Positions 1 to 13,173 are shown, numbered from the stretch's first letter. The stretch: DNA of 64,000 nucleotides from Sthenelais limicola (GCA_942159475.1 OW804094.1:10945555-11009554); one strand, 5' to 3'. The notes: generated by a model not told the origin, from the letters alone. Translations and numbers: made by a program.

Positions 1-3000
1 GAGAGAATTAGTACTGCTCGTAGATCTGGTATATACAGGTAGAGAGAGAGACAACTAGTACTGCTTGTAGATCTGGTATATACAGACAGAGAGAGAGAGA
101 ATTAGTACTGCTCGTAGATCTGGTATATACACACAGAGAGAGAGAGAATTAGTACTGCTCGTAGATCTGGTATATACACAGAGAGAGAGAGAATTAGTAC
201 TGCTCGTAGATCTGGTATATACACACAGAGAGAGAGAGAATAAGTACTGCTCGTAGATCTGGTATATACACAGAGAGAGAGAGAGAATTAGTACTGCTCA
301 TAGATCTACAGACAGAGAGAGAGAGAGAATTAGTACTGCTCGTAGATCTGGTATATACAGGTAGAGAGAGAGAGAATTAGTACTGCTCGTAGATCTGGTA
401 TATACAGAGAGAGAGAGAGAATTAGTACTGCTCGTAGATCTGGTATATACACAGAGAGAGAGAGAGAATTAGTACTGCTCGTAGATCTGGTATATACAGG
501 TAGAGAGAGAGAATTAGTACTGCTCGTAGATCTGGTATATACAGACAGAGAGAGAGAGAATTAGTACTGCTCATAGATCTGGTATATACAGGTAGAGAGA
601 GAGAATTAGTACTGCTCGTAGATCTGGTATATACAGACAGAGAGAGAGAGAATTAGTACTGCTCGTAGATCTGGTATATACAGGTCGAGAGAGAGACAAT
701 TAGTACTGCTCGTAGATCTGGTATATACACACAGAGAGAGAGAGAATTAGTACTGCTCATAGATCTGGTATATACAGACAGAGAGAGAGAGAATTAGTAC
801 TGCTCGTAGATCTGGTATATACACAGAGAGAGAGAGAGAGACAATTAGTACTGCTCGTAGATCTGGTATATACACAGAGAGAGAGAGAGAATAAGTACTG
901 CTCATAGATCTGGTATATACACAGAGAGAGAGAGAGAATTAGTACTGCTCGTAGATCTGGTATATACACAGAGAGAGAGAGAGAATTAGTACTGCTCGTA
1001 GATCTGGTATATACAGACAGAGAGAGAGAGAATTAGTACTGCTCGTAGATCTGGTATATACACAGAGAGAGAGAGAGAATTAGTACTGCTCATAGATCTG
1101 GTATATACACAGAGAGAGAGAGAGAGAATTAGTACTGCTCGTAGATCTGGTATATACAGACAGAGAGAGAGAGAATTAGTACTGCTCATAGATCTGGTAT
1201 ATACACAGAGAGAGAGAGAGAATTAGTACTGCTCGTAGATCTGGTATATACAGACAGAGAGAGAGAGAATTAGTACTGCTCGTAGATCTGGTATATACAG
1301 GTAGAGAGAGAGACAATTAGTACTGCTCGTAGATCTGGTATATACACAGAGAGAGAGAGAGAATTAGTACTGCTCATAGATCTGGTATATACACACAGAG
1401 AGAGAGAGAATTAGTACTGCTCGTAGATCTGGTATATACACACAGAGAGAGAATTAGTACTGCTCGTAGATCTGGTATATACAGGTAGAGAGAGAGAGAA
1501 TTAGTACTGCTCGTAGATCTGGTATATACAGAGAGAGAGAGAGAATTAGTACTGCTCGTAGATCTGGTATATACAGACAGAGAGAGAGAGAATTAGTACT
1601 GCTCGTAGATCTGGTATATACACAGAGAGAGAGAGAATAAGTACTGCTCGTAGATCTGGTATATACAGGTAGAGAGAGAGAATTAGTACTGCTCGTAGAT
1701 CTGGTATATACAGACAGAGAGAGAGAGAATTAGTACTGCTCGTAGATCTGGTATATACAGGTCGAGAGAGAGACAATTAGTACTGCTCGTAGATCTGGTA
1801 TATACACACAGAGAGAGAGAGAATTAGTACTGCTCATAGATCTGGTATATACAGACAGAGAGAGAGAGAATTAGTACTGCTCGTAGATCTGGTATATACA
1901 CAGAGAGAGAGAGAGAGACAATTAGTACTGCTCGTAGATCTGGTATATACACAGAGAGAGAGAGAGAATAAGTACTGCTCATAGATCTGGTATATACACA
2001 GAGAGAGAGAGAGAATTAGTACTGCTCGTAGATCTGGTATATACACAGAGAGAGAGAGAGAATTAGTACTGCTCGTAGATCTGGTATATACAGACAGAGA
2101 GAGAGAGAATTAGTACTGCTCATAGATCTGGTATATACACAGAGAGAGAGAGAGAATTAGTACTGCTCATAGATCTGGTATACATACACAGAGAGAGAGA
2201 GAGAGAATTAGTACTGCTCGTAGATCTGGTATATACAGACAGAGAGAGAGAGAATTAGTACTGCTCGTAGATCTGGTATATACAGACAGAGAGAGAGAGA
2301 ATAAGTACTGCTCATAGATCTGGTATATACACAGAGAGAGAGAGAGAATTAGTACTGCTCGTAGATCTGGTATATACAGACAGAGAGAGAGAGAATTAGT
2401 ACTGCTCATAGATCTGGTATATACACAGAGAGAGAGAGAGAATTAGTACTGCTCATAGATCTGGTATACATACACAGAGAGAGAGAGAGAGAATTAGTAC
2501 TGCTCGTAGATCTGGTATATACAGACAGAGAGAGAGAGAATTAGTACTGCTCGTAGATCTGGTATATACAGACAGAGAGAGAGAGAATAAGTACTGCTCA
2601 TAGATCTGGTATATACACAGAGAGAGAGAGAGAATTAGTACTGCTCGTAGATCTGGTATATACACAGAGAGAGAGAGAGAATTAGTACTGCTCGTAGATC
2701 TGGTATATACAGACAGAGAGAGAGAGAATTAGTACTGCTCATAGATCTGGTATATACACAGAGAGAGAGAGAGAATTAGTACTGCTCATAGATCTGGTAT
2801 ACATACACAGAGAGAGAGAGAGAGAATTAGTACTGCTCGTAGATCTGGTATATACAGACAGAGAGAGAGAGAATTAGTACTGCTCATAGATCTGGTATAT
2901 ACACAGAGAGAGAGAGAGAATTAGTACTGCTCGTAGATCTGGTATATACAGACAGAGAGAGAGAGAATTAGTACTGCTCGTAGATCTGGTATATACAGGT

Positions 3001-3485
3001 AGAGAGAGAGACAATTAGTACTGCTCGTAGATCTGGTATATACACACAGAGAGAGAGAGAATTAGTACTGCTCATAGAACTGGTATATACACAGAGAGAG
3101 AGAGAGAATTAGTACTGCTCGTAGATCTGGTATATACACAGAGAGAGAGAGAGAGAATTAGTACTGCTCGTAGATCTGGTATATACAGACAGAGAGAGAG
3201 AGAATTAGTACTGCTCATAGATCTGGTATATACACAGAGAGAGAGAGAGAATTAGTACTGCTCATAGATCTGGTATATACACACAGAGAGAGAGAGAATT
3301 AGTACTGCTCGTAGATCTGGTATATACACACAGAGAGAGAATTAGTACTGCTCGTAGATCTGGTATATACACACAGAGAGAGAGAGAGAATTAGTACTGC
3401 TCGTAGATCTGGTATATACAGGTAGAGAGAGAGAGAGAATTAGTACTGCTCGTAGATCTGGTATATACAGGTAGAGAGAGACAAT
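1..3485. repeat. Tandem array of ~50-bp units
   Basis: Roughly 65 head-to-tail copies of a unit made of a conserved core (TTAGTACTGCTCGTAGATCT then GGTATATACA) and a variable GA-rich spacer. Variants include CTCATAGATC, a GGTAGAGAG or GGTCGAGAG spacer, and AATAAG for AATTAG. Nested periodicity is visible: positions about 600-970 recur with the same variants 1077 bp later, and 2167-2409 recurs about 286 bp later, so blocks were duplicated after variants arose. Minus-strand open frames inside it follow from the unit lacking stops and are not genes. The array reaches the window edge, so its full length is unknown. It lies downstream of the carboxypeptidase exons. Confidence 0.97.
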
Positions 3486-4054
3486 TGTTATTGAGATTGA
3501 CAAACGTTTTATTAATAGTCTGGGGACATATCTCCTTGTATACCAGGAGGTTTCCAAGCCCCAGTCCCGGTCTTACATTAGTTTTCGAAGCAAGTGAACA
3601 ATACCGCCTTCATCATTGACTGAAGGTGGCTCACTGCTTATTCCTCGTTCTATTCTCTTACTCTAATTAAGAATGTCAAGTTTACATTATGATTTAAAAT
3701 ATGTATATTGCTCACTGAAGTGAGGGTCAACAATATTATATAATAATTCAGTAATTATTCGATAAAGTTGTCATCATTTATTCTGATAATAAAATGTACA
3801 GACTTGGGCTCAGGCGTCCACAATGAAGGATAAACTACATTTTGGGACATATAGGTTGTGACTTTTTTTTTTTTACAAACTCGAATATTTACCTTCAACA
3901 TCATGAAAAAGACCCGCAATCTTGTGACAAGGTGGGGCAGGGTATTTGTGATCTAGATAAGTGAGATTTAAGGATAATTCTGTAGGAGATATCTGGGAGG
4001 GCAGCTTTAACCATTGCGGCTAGTTTCTTGTTAAAACATTGTTACTGTACTCAC
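3486..4054. other. Non-coding stretch between array and carboxypeptidase exon 4
   Basis: Unique-looking AT-rich DNA with no convincing exon. In the carboxypeptidase gene model it would be the start of the intron after exon 4, which would then continue into or across the tandem array. Confidence 0.5.
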
Positions 4055-7000
4055 AGCTTCAATCCTGTTGAAGTCATTGAGATCAAAGCTGTAAGGATCC
4101 ACGGCATACCTGGCATCCAGACCTGCATACTGCCTGTCAATGTCACTGCAATTTCCACAATACAGGTTCAACATGTGTATGAAAAACGATTTTTTAAATA
4201 GACAATCTTAATTACAATAATATGTTAGACATGAGAAACAGTCACTGCCATATATACATCAGTTTACATAGTTTTATTATACACGCATTGCTCAGAAAAC
4301 AACGTATCTAGAGTGATTTACGCATAGTGCGTACTTTACTAGGGATTTACGTGGGGTTGTCATGGCAACTAATCTGGTTGTTTTGCTAAGATTACCGGTA
4401 AAATTTTAATTTATGACTCGATTCTTTTCTATTTTCATGATTGAAAGCATGTATAACTCGTTGGTTTCAGTCGCTTAGAATATTGCTACGCAACTCGTGC
4501 AATATTCACGCTCCTTCAACCAACTCGTTAGTTAACCTGTATCTATCGTAAATGTCACCTCAGTCCAAAAGATTGCCCTCCCTCCCCCCTCTGTCATGAT
4601 ATTAGTTACCAACTGTACCTATAGGTAGCAGCACATATGTATAGCATGTCCATAGATTAGTAACCAGCTAAACAGCTCAGAGCTTCTCAGAATAAACTAG
4701 TCATAATGACCCAAAGATCACTTCCTTTAACATCATCCTGGAGTCAACACATGTTTTACTTGATCTTATAATCTAGTCCTAATATATATTAATTAATCCA
4801 CTCCCAACAATAACAATATTACAACACCCTCCAGTGGTTAATTAATTCTGAAGAGTCTAAAATGCTTACACTTGTAGGTCTTCATTGACGAGTTTGACGG
4901 CCATGTTCTGGGTGGCGAGCTCGACTGGAACCTTGTATGTGTAACTGGTGGGTACAATGATGAGGCCTGGGCTCTTCACACCGGGCTTCTTCACTATCTC
5001 CAACTGAAATTAATCAAAAACACATTTTTTAAATTGATTGATATATTTGTTGCTATATTCGTTTCCCTGCCAACTTGGCTTCTACAATCTAAAAACATAT
5101 GATAAACAACGATACCACCTCAAACAACTGCCAGCAGTTGACCCTGCAAGCTTATACACAATACACACTATCTGGTGTTACTCTATTGAATCATGTATTA
5201 AGGGTGGTCTCCACTGGCTGTGCTAAGCTCTGTGGTAAGCCTTGCGATGGTTTGTGCTGGTTCTGTAGGTGGAGAGGAATGACAAGGTCCTGCCTACATG
5301 GTTCACTGGCCATGTAGGCAGGACCTCGCCACTCCTCACTATCACAGCACCATCGCAAGGCTTACCACAGAGCTTACCGCAGAGCTTACCGCAGAGCTTA
5401 CCGCAGAGCTTACCGCAGCCAGTGGAGACCACCCTATATTATTCGCCACATTTTAACCCTTTGTGGCTTAACTCCCTAGATCTTCATATTAAATGTCATA
5501 GCTCTAAACCTGTACTGCATTTCTAGCAGAAAAACCTTAAACACAATCTCATTTTCATGACAAAGTCCTGGCTTGTTTATATAATTCTTTTTGCCATTAA
5601 TAAGGTTCAATTAAAAAATTCTTTGAATTTGTTTTGACCTTCGTATCCCATCAAGATAAAACTGGTTCTTATATTTCTACCATTAGAATCCTCCAAATCC
5701 TTTCCAGAATTACAAATTGTTCATATACTACTTTATTTATCTTTTATGAGATTTTGCATGTATAGTGCAGGGCTTAAACTTTTCGACATACAAGGGAAGA
5801 GAGATGTTTGTTAGTTTGCACCTATCTGGCAAGATATATAATGGAGACAAGATGATGTTTTCCCACATGATACAAGATAAGATTAAAGGAAACTACAATG
5901 TAATCATGCAACATATTAGATAACAGCCTCTAGGGCTGTGTTGAGTTATGAAATAATAATGCGACCAATGATTACTTGACTATATTATTATGGTTAAAGG
6001 ATGAAACCCTGTATTATCTCAATTAATTATCTCCTTTATTTACCACATGATTTTCAAGGTTGACCTGGAAAAACTACAGTGTAGATAGCTTATCCGATTT
6101 TGTATCATTTATATATGATTGCTGTATAAAAGTTGTTAATTTTTTAATTTTTTTTAAAAATATTTTTATTGGCCACAAACATTTAACAGGGATAAGTTCA
6201 ATTAATCGAGGGGAGAGAAAAACCGCATAACTGTCCACGCAGCTATATTTCATGCGTTGCCAGAGTTATATATTGTTATATATTGTTATATATTGTTATA
6301 TATTGTTATATATGGTTATATATATATATATTACTCACCATTTCCCTGGCCTCCATCTCTCCCAACAGCTTGATGTGCTCCATGTTGAGGGGCGTGACCT
6401 CAAGCATCTGATAGCTAAAAGTGAGCAATAATTTAATATTAATGTTTTGTTCAGTTATCAAGGAAAGAATATATTGTTTAATTGACTACTATACATTTGT
6501 ATAATCTGTTCAACATCTGAATGATCGATGTACAGGTACCACAAAAATGAGATCTTCTATCTCATGGTGCTAATGATGAAATTAATCAGTCTATTAACAA
6601 CAGTTTCTTTGTAAGTGTCAATTGTCCTCATTGTGTATTAGTCTGTGTATTTTTCTCATGTGATGGTTCAATAAGTATGAAGTCTGTATCACAATCTATT
6701 GTTCAGCACGATATTACGATATGTACCATGTGTAATGCAATTACAAATTACAAATTATAAGATTGCCAGAAAATGTACGATTCTCCTCCTTCACCAATCC
6801 TCTCAAATAAACTGAATTTAAAACTAAAAAAGGTTCAGAATACAGTTTAACATGAGCAAACAGATTGTCTGAGTCAGAGCAATACAATATACTCAGATAT
6901 ACCTTTATCATTTCTATCACCCATCAATAACTAAAAATAGTGTATGGGTCAAATTTCCAGAAAATGCACAATTCACATTCATGCAGAAACCCTCCCAAAT

Positions 7001-7853
7001 AATCGGAATTTAATATAGAAATGGAACTCAACAAAAAATTCAACATAACCAAACACATCCTTTGAATCAACGCGATGGCAAATATACTCAGATATTCCTG
7101 GGGTATTTATCACTTTTTAGCCTAATTTAGCAAAATTTGCTAAATGTGTAGAGCTGCCAATTGTACAAATCTGACCTATATCTGAGTATATTTAGTATAA
7201 CCTTGATTCAAACAATCTGTTAGGTTATGTTGAACTGTATTTTGAGTCTCATTTTTGCATTAAATTCGGGTTATTTGGGAGAAATTCTGAATGGGATTTC
7301 TGTATTTTCTGGAAACTTCATCCATCAATAATTAAAAATAGTGTATAGTCGCAAATAATAATAAAAAAAATAGAGAAATTTGTTCGGTTCAAGACAACGT
7401 TTTTGATACACATGTTTTAGCATTGTAGAGGCCACGTTGGCAGGAATTGAATAAAGAATGTGATTACAAACAAACACACACAAAAAACCGTGTATAGTAA
7501 TTTTTTTGCAAAATGATTTTATTACCCAACTAGGATATAATTCAAACCAGGTTACATCGAGCTGACTGAATACAACAATAATTGAATGCTATGAGAAACA
7601 CTATATTATTAGTAGTAATATCTCCTTTGCTTTTTTTTCTCATGGTGACTGTACAGCGATTTTAACTCAAGCATGAAAGAACAATGTTCAACGATTTGTC
7701 TCTGCTATATACTTATAACATCTTATTCATAATTATATTGTATGCTATCCATTCCATCACCATTTCAAGTACTTACCCATCATAACGCTTACGGTCGGCC
7801 AGTACGGCAGCAGCCCCTATAGCCAGGAGTAATGCACAGGTAAGGAACCTCAT
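4055..7853 (-). CDS. M14 metallocarboxypeptidase (A/B type), N-terminal exons only
   Basis: Four exons chain in frame: 7777-7853, 6339-6414, 4870-5003 and 4055-4145, each bounded by AG/GT sites, giving 126 codons with no stop. Exon 1 encodes a signal peptide (MRFLTCALLLAIGAAAVLA) followed by DRKRYDG. Exons 2-3 match the carboxypeptidase activation propeptide: the YQMLEVTPLNMEHIKLL block corresponds to the QVLRV...P segment of pancreatic procarboxypeptidases, and the domain closes with VKLVNEDLQ, like the IEDVQ that ends the propeptide. Exon 4 (DIDRQYAG...FDLNDFNRIEA) reads into the first residues of the mature enzyme. The family are secreted zinc exopeptidases stored as zymogens. The zinc ligands (HxxE, H) and catalytic Glu are absent because later exons lie left of position 4055, beyond or within the tandem array. 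The start is the first ATG after a TATA box and is followed directly by the signal peptide. Confidence 0.82.
5198..5438. mobile_element. Hairpin MITE with GGGTGGTCTCCACTGG termini
   Basis: Arms at 5202-5255 and about 5350-5435 are inverted repeats (GGGTGGTCTCCACTGGCTG and a segment containing AAGCCTTGCGATGGT). The left junction is TTAA and the right flank is the near-match TATA. The right arm carries about four tandem copies of a 12-bp AGAGCTTACCGC motif where the left arm has one. It sits in intron 2 of the carboxypeptidase gene. Four-base TTAA-like targets suggest a piggyBac- or Kolobok-type element, which is inference. Confidence 0.8.
6271..6325. repeat. 10-bp microsatellite (TATATTGTTA)n
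   Basis: About five copies of a ten-base AT-rich unit end a few bases before the donor of carboxypeptidase exon 2. Confidence 0.85.
6755..7346. mobile_element. Cluster of degenerate copies of the GGGTCAGATTTTCAG MITE
   Basis: Three partial copies lie head to tail and head to head (about 6760-6915 and 6948-7170 reversed, 7171-7321 forward). They are recognisable by the internal motifs CTCAGATATAC, TTTAGCAGAATTT-like and AACTGTATTTTGA. A CATCAATAA(C/T)TAAAAATAGTG segment is repeated at about 6922 and 7322. All lie in intron 1 of the carboxypeptidase gene. Confidence 0.7.
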
Positions 7854-7907
7854 GGTTGCAGCAGCAGCAGGTGAGGTAGAGATAGCCGTCCCACACCTGC
7901 ACGGCTC

Positions 7908-7915
7908 TACTTATA
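7908..7915 (-). promoter_or_regulatory. TATA box of the carboxypeptidase gene
   Basis: Minus-strand TATAAGTA lies 55 bp upstream of the initiator ATG. A start site about 28 bp downstream would leave a short leader of roughly 27 nt. Inference from spacing only. Confidence 0.55.
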
Positions 7916-8019
7916 CCTCTCCACCACCACCTGATGATAACCACCTGATAATAACCAGCCTCATGCCTCATGGCACTCATTACATGCTGCTGTGTCACTT
8001 AAGGTGATGTGTCTCCATC

Positions 8020-8268
8020 CTTAAGGGTCGGTCAGGTCGCCAGAAAATGGCAGACAAACGGTAGCTCTACACATTTAGGAAATTCTGCTAAATTCGACTG
8101 AAACATGATGAACACTGGACATATCTGAGCATGTTCGGTATCGAGTTGATTCAATGGTTACGTTGAATTGTGTTTTCAGTCTCATCTTTGCATTAAATTC
8201 GGGTTCTTTGGGAAGGTTTCTGAATGTGAATTGGGCATTTTTTGGAAATTTCACCCTTAAGTATAATT
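8020..8268. mobile_element. Diverged copy of the GGGTCAGATTTTCAG MITE
   Basis: Full-length but degenerate copy just upstream of the carboxypeptidase promoter. It keeps AGCTCTACACATTTAGGAAAT, CATATCTGAGCATG and a terminal GAAATTTCACCC. Confidence 0.65.
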
Positions 8269-8671
8269 AATTATAAAGACAAAAATTGAAATGAAAACAC
8301 GGTAGATGTCAGTTTTATTATAAAAAGACTTATTTTTATTATTATTATTATTAGGTGTGTTGGCCTGTTTAAAATGGTCAAAGTTTTGATAAACATAAAT
8401 GAAAAATTGTGCAATGTGAATTAAAGGAATTTTGGTTCGTTATGAAAGGTTATGGTTGGTTATACACAAGGTTTGGTTTAAACGAAAAATCAAAAAATAC
8501 CAAAATAAATAAAACAAATACAAGACAAATATCGAACTTTAGAAGTGTAGAAGCCTCAAGGGCAGGATATACTGAATAAAACCTTCTTTTTTAGAAATAA
8601 AATAAAACAATATTTAATTAAATAACTGATCGTGATGATTTTTAACATTTTGTCCTAAATAGGGTACAAGT

Positions 8672-8930
8672 TTGCCAGTTGTTAAATCTAACAAAATATG
8701 CGAGTATATCCTTAATGAACTTATCATAGACTTGGGTATTATAGACTATAGTAAGATTGAAGCAGCCTTATCACTCGCTCTATGTTATAGATCCGGTACT
8801 ACTTTATCAATTCTGATATTTCCAATTTCCCATACTTTTTTTTATATGTTACAAATAAAGGCCAATACATTCAAAATAATACAAAATACGCATGTCGACC
8901 ATTGAATTGAATTGAATTGAAAATTTAGAT
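8672..8930 (+). other. Possible 3' end of a LINE-type retroelement
   Basis: A 77-codon open frame runs directly into a TTGAA simple-repeat tail (about 8903-8922). A stop next to a short tandem tail is typical of L2/CR1-class 3' ends. A second TTGAATTGAATTGAA tail is at 32858. No conserved RT motif is visible, so the assignment is weak. Confidence 0.3.
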
Positions 8931-9524
8931 GTCTTATTCTTATTGCCTATCAAATTCATATTATTCTACAAAATTCCCACATGATCAATTACCTCATTAC
9001 ACAATCAATTCTATACCCGCATTTCTACTTCTGGTCTACTCCTTAATACTTCTATTTACTAGTCAATTCATAGTTCACATATCATATTCAATTATATTCA
9101 TTGGTCATGAGTACTTACATTTCCGTTTATGTTTGTAAACAAAGTTCCTATTATTTTCATGTCTTATTTTCCCATACTCACAATTGTGGCAGAAACAAAT
9201 CTCAACGGAATTCACACAAGATGTTTATCTAAACAATTCTTTCTTAAATGGTTAAAATATTATGAAAATTGATCTTTTACTTATGTTTGAGAATCGGTTT
9301 TGAAAAGTGTTGTGTATGTGAAAGATATAATGTTCGGTGTTCCACAGAATAATATCAACACGAAAATCATAAACTGGTTTATACTTGAAATAAAAGATTT
9401 TATTCAAAGACAAATGTTATTTCATGAAGGTAGACTTGTATTGACATGTGTACAGTATTATATGACCTTCGAACGAGAATTAAGACTGAAATATGTGTAT
9501 GTGAGCTTAGAAAGTCAGCAAGTA

Positions 9525-11125
9525 ACAGATTTCTTTTCAGGTTATTGTTTTGTTTTTGGACATCACTTTTATTATCGTTACACATGGTGCACTTTAATAC
9601 ATTTTCAATGAGAAACAGAATTCACATACACTTTTCATCACAATTACATCAGAAAGCATTAAGAACTATAAGTCAAGTCGCCAAATATTATATGTTTTCG
9701 GACATCAGAAATTATGTTCGTTGGACAAATTGCCATGGCTTAAACATTTTGAAATTGTAAAAAAATAAGGACCTTGCGGCAATCAAATATCTCCCATTTC
9801 ATGAGAACTTGATGAAAACTACTTGTATCTCTTCAACTTGTGGTAACAAATATTTCTGCATCTGTTGATATATCACATGTGTGATTCTAACTTTGTCACG
9901 TGAAAGAAAAACAGTATGAGTCGAGGGTCGAAATGGTCAAAAAGATTAACCAATTTCGGCATGGTTTTGGAAGACATCGGGGATGAACAAACATCTTGTC
10001 CATAATCAGAATGCTAGACAATGCAAATTATTTTATAAGGTTGATATCCAAATTCCATTGATGACATGATGTATTGTATATTAAATGATGTATATTGAAT
10101 TCTCAAGTGATAGACTCTAGGAAGAAATGAAAGCATGATATGGGGGGGGGGGGAAATATAATTAATCAAGGAATGTAAATCCTTTCTACAGCATGATCGA
10201 TATAACGATAACACCAGGGAAGGGGGGTTGAAATCTTTACTGTTTTATTTAGTTGACTGTAAATATATGTTATTGTAGTGGTTCTCCACCACTATGAACA
10301 CCACGGCGCGATAACTCAAATGTTCTTAACATTCTTGATGTATTTAGCCTCCAGTACAGGAGCTAATGTACAAGAGAAATCAAGCCTTGTGATATCATTG
10401 TATTTACTCCCTGATTTGTTACGGAAATGTTATCACTGGACAAGACAACTACGCGACTATAACCTATAATATTATCCATTGTTACAAAATGATTGACACT
10501 CTAACATGGACCTCAAACAGTCTCATACATCATGACTGACCACCGAACACTTATTTTCAAATACTTACTAAATATAATATATGTTCAACAAGCAAGATTT
10601 GCCTGGAAGACCTGCATGTCACTTGACTTGCAGATGGTATGTTCTTTTCTGATTGTAATGTATTGTCTGTTCAGAATAAAATCCTATATATATATATAAA
10701 GCAAATCAAACTAATGTAAACTGGAATACTATTTAAATGGCAAATATGTCCTAAATATGGCCAGAGTGATGACATTACCAGATAATGGAGCATGGGTATG
10801 CTTAGTTGGTTGCCATGGTTATATCATCAATCTTAATTTTGTTAAATCTCAAGTTTGTCTTTAACAGTTTAAGCATACCAAATTGTAAGTTACACAATCT
10901 CGATTAAAGGGTAGAGTTTTATATACCTATTTAGTGCAATTACCTGAAGTACCTTTCAGTTGATCATATGACACAAAAAGAATGTTCCTGGGTTTATACA
11001 TAATGTTATACAAGGCATCGGGTCACAGGCTTTTCTGTTGCAAATTTAATAATAATTTTAAGTGGTGACCTCTTTTAGGCGGGTCAGATTCTCAGAAAAT
11101 GCACAATCGATAGCTCTACAAAGTA
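9525..11125. repeat. Tandem segmental duplication, copy 1
   Basis: The segment starting AAGTAACAGATT...TTATCGTTACACATGG and ending in the left terminus of the GGGTCAGA MITE recurs at 11127-12160. Copy 1 carries about 560 extra bases (10141-10700, beginning with a poly-G run) that copy 2 lacks. No gene is recognised in either copy. Confidence 0.88.
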
Positions 11126-11126
11126 A

Positions 11127-12160
11127 CAGATTCAGGTTATTGTTTTTGTTTTTTTTGGACATCACTTTTATTATCGTTACACATGGTGCACTTTAATGCA
11201 TTTTCAACGAGAAACAACTCACATACACTTTTCATCACTATTACATCAGAAAGCATTAAAAACTATAAGTCAAGTCGCCAAATATTATATGTTTTCGGAC
11301 ATTAGAAATTATGTTCGTTGGACAAATTGCCATGGCTTAAACATTTTGAAATTGTAAAAAAATAATGACCTTGCGGCAATCAAATCTCTCCCATTTCATG
11401 AGAACTTGATGAAAACTACTTTTGTCTCTTCAACTTGTGGCAAAATATATTTCTGCATCTGTTGATATAGCACATGTATGATTCTAACTTTGTTACATGA
11501 AAGAAAAACAGTATGAGTCGAGGGTCGAAATGGTCAAAAAGATTTACCAATTTCAGCATGATTTTGGAAGACATCGGGGATGAACAAACATCTTGTCTAT
11601 TTAATCAGAATGATAGACTATGCAGTTTATTTTATAAGGTTGATATCCAAATTCCATTGATGACACGATGTATTGTAAATATTGAATTCTCAAGTAATAG
11701 GAGCAAGGAAGAAATGAAAGTAAATCAAACTAATGTAAACTGGAATACTAGTTAAATGGCGAATGTGTCCTAAATATGGCCAGAGTGATGACATTACCAG
11801 ATAATGGAGCATTGGTATGCTTAGTTGGTTGCCATGGTTACATCATCAATTTTATTTTTTTTAAATCTCAAGTTTGGCTCTAACAGTTTAAGCATAACCA
11901 AATTGTAAGTTACACAATCTCGATAAAAGGGTAGAATTTTATATACCTATTTAGTGCAATTACCTGAAGTACCGTTCAGTTGATCATATGACACAAAAAG
12001 AATGTTCCTGGGTTCATACATAATGTTATACAAGGCATCGGGTCACAGGCTTTTCTGTTGTAAATTTAATAATAATTTTAAGTGGTGACCTCTTTTAGGT
12101 GGGTCAGATTTTCAGAAAATGCACAATCGATAGCTCTACAAATTAGGTAACTTCTGTTAA
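11127..12160. repeat. Tandem segmental duplication, copy 2
   Basis: Continuous match to both halves of copy 1 (9525-10140 and 10700-11125) with scattered substitutions and small indels. The boundary sits inside the same MITE-end motif (CAATCGATAGCTCTACAAA), suggesting recombination or replication slippage through that repeat. Confidence 0.88.
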
Positions 12161-12600
12161 ATTAGACATAACAGCAACATGACAAGACAGCATGAAATCG
12201 GTTTTTGTATTAACATTCCTGAGAAGGGTCTACCGACCCTATTCGGGTCGACCATACAGCTGCCCTCATGTCATTTTTATCAGCCTTTTCCTCTGTCCAG
12301 TTCATATTCCTCCATATCAATTGGTGTCAGATGTATAAGTTTGACTGCGTGGTACATGATACTAGTCACATTTTTTAATATGATATCTATCAGATAGATA
12401 GATCAGATCTAATTATAAACAGTTGAACTTTCTGAATTAATTGAAGTGGGCTTTCAATCGTTTTTGGGGCATAAGTAATAGTATTCAATCGTTGTGGCGT
12501 TATGGAGTTAAAACGGAGGAAAATGATAACTTAAAGCAAGAGGTGAGAAGAGGGAAGGGGAGAAGAGGAGTAGGGGGAAGGATGAAGAAGGGGGAGGGTA
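12161..12600. other. AT-rich spacer without recognised genes
   Basis: Contains only a short unconvincing open frame (12179-12397) and a GATAGATAGATCAGATCT simple stretch. Confidence 0.4.
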
Positions 12601-13050
12601 GTCGTAAAAAAAGTTGAAAGTTTGTCAAAAAAAAGTTGAAAGTTGGTCGTAAAAAAAGTTGAAAGTTGGTCGTAAAAAAAGTTGAAAGTTGGTTGAAAAA
12701 AAGTTGAAAGTTTGTCGAAAAAAAAGTTGAAAGTTGGTTGAAAAAAAGTTGAAAGTTGGTTGGAAAAAAAGTTGAAAGTTGAAAGTTTTTTTGAAAAAAA
12801 AGTTGAAAGTTGGTCGGAAAAAAAGTTGAAAGTTGAAAGTTTTTTTGGAAAAAAAGTTGAAAGTTGGTCGGAAAAAAGTTGAAAGTTTTTTTGAAAAAAA
12901 AGTTGAAAGTTGGTCGGAAAAAAAGTTGAAAGTTGGTCGGAAAGAAGTTGAAAGTTGGTCGAAAAAAAAAGTTGAAAGTTGGTCGGAAAAAAAGAGTTGA
13001 AAGTTGGTCGAAAAAAAAGTTGGTCGTAAAAGTCAGTCGTTCGTAAAAAA
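12600..13050. repeat. ~23-bp tandem array, GTTGAAAGTTGGTCGG plus A-run
   Basis: About 20 copies of a unit consisting of GTTGAAAGTTGGTCGG and a run of 4-9 A, with internal doublets of GTTGAAAGTT. The minus-strand 177-codon frame (F/S/T/Q-rich) that spans it is a by-product of the repeat. Confidence 0.95.
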
Positions 13051-13173
13051 AATGAAAGCCTCATGGTTTAATCCAGCTTGTTCTTAAACAACTTTAATAA
13101 TCATAAAATTCCCTAAATCGAATCATTTATATTTGCTAATAAACATCTAAATATTTAAAACATGATTTATCAC

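Noticed and set aside
1..3485. CRISPR array, suggested by regular repeats and spacers
   Set aside because: The 'spacers' are GA simple repeats and not unique sequences, the organism is a eukaryote with introns, and no cas genes are present.
12531..13064. 177-codon minus-strand frame rich in F, S, T and Q
   Set aside because: It is a translation of the 23-bp GTTGAAAGTTGG array with A-runs; no conserved domain and no gene signals.
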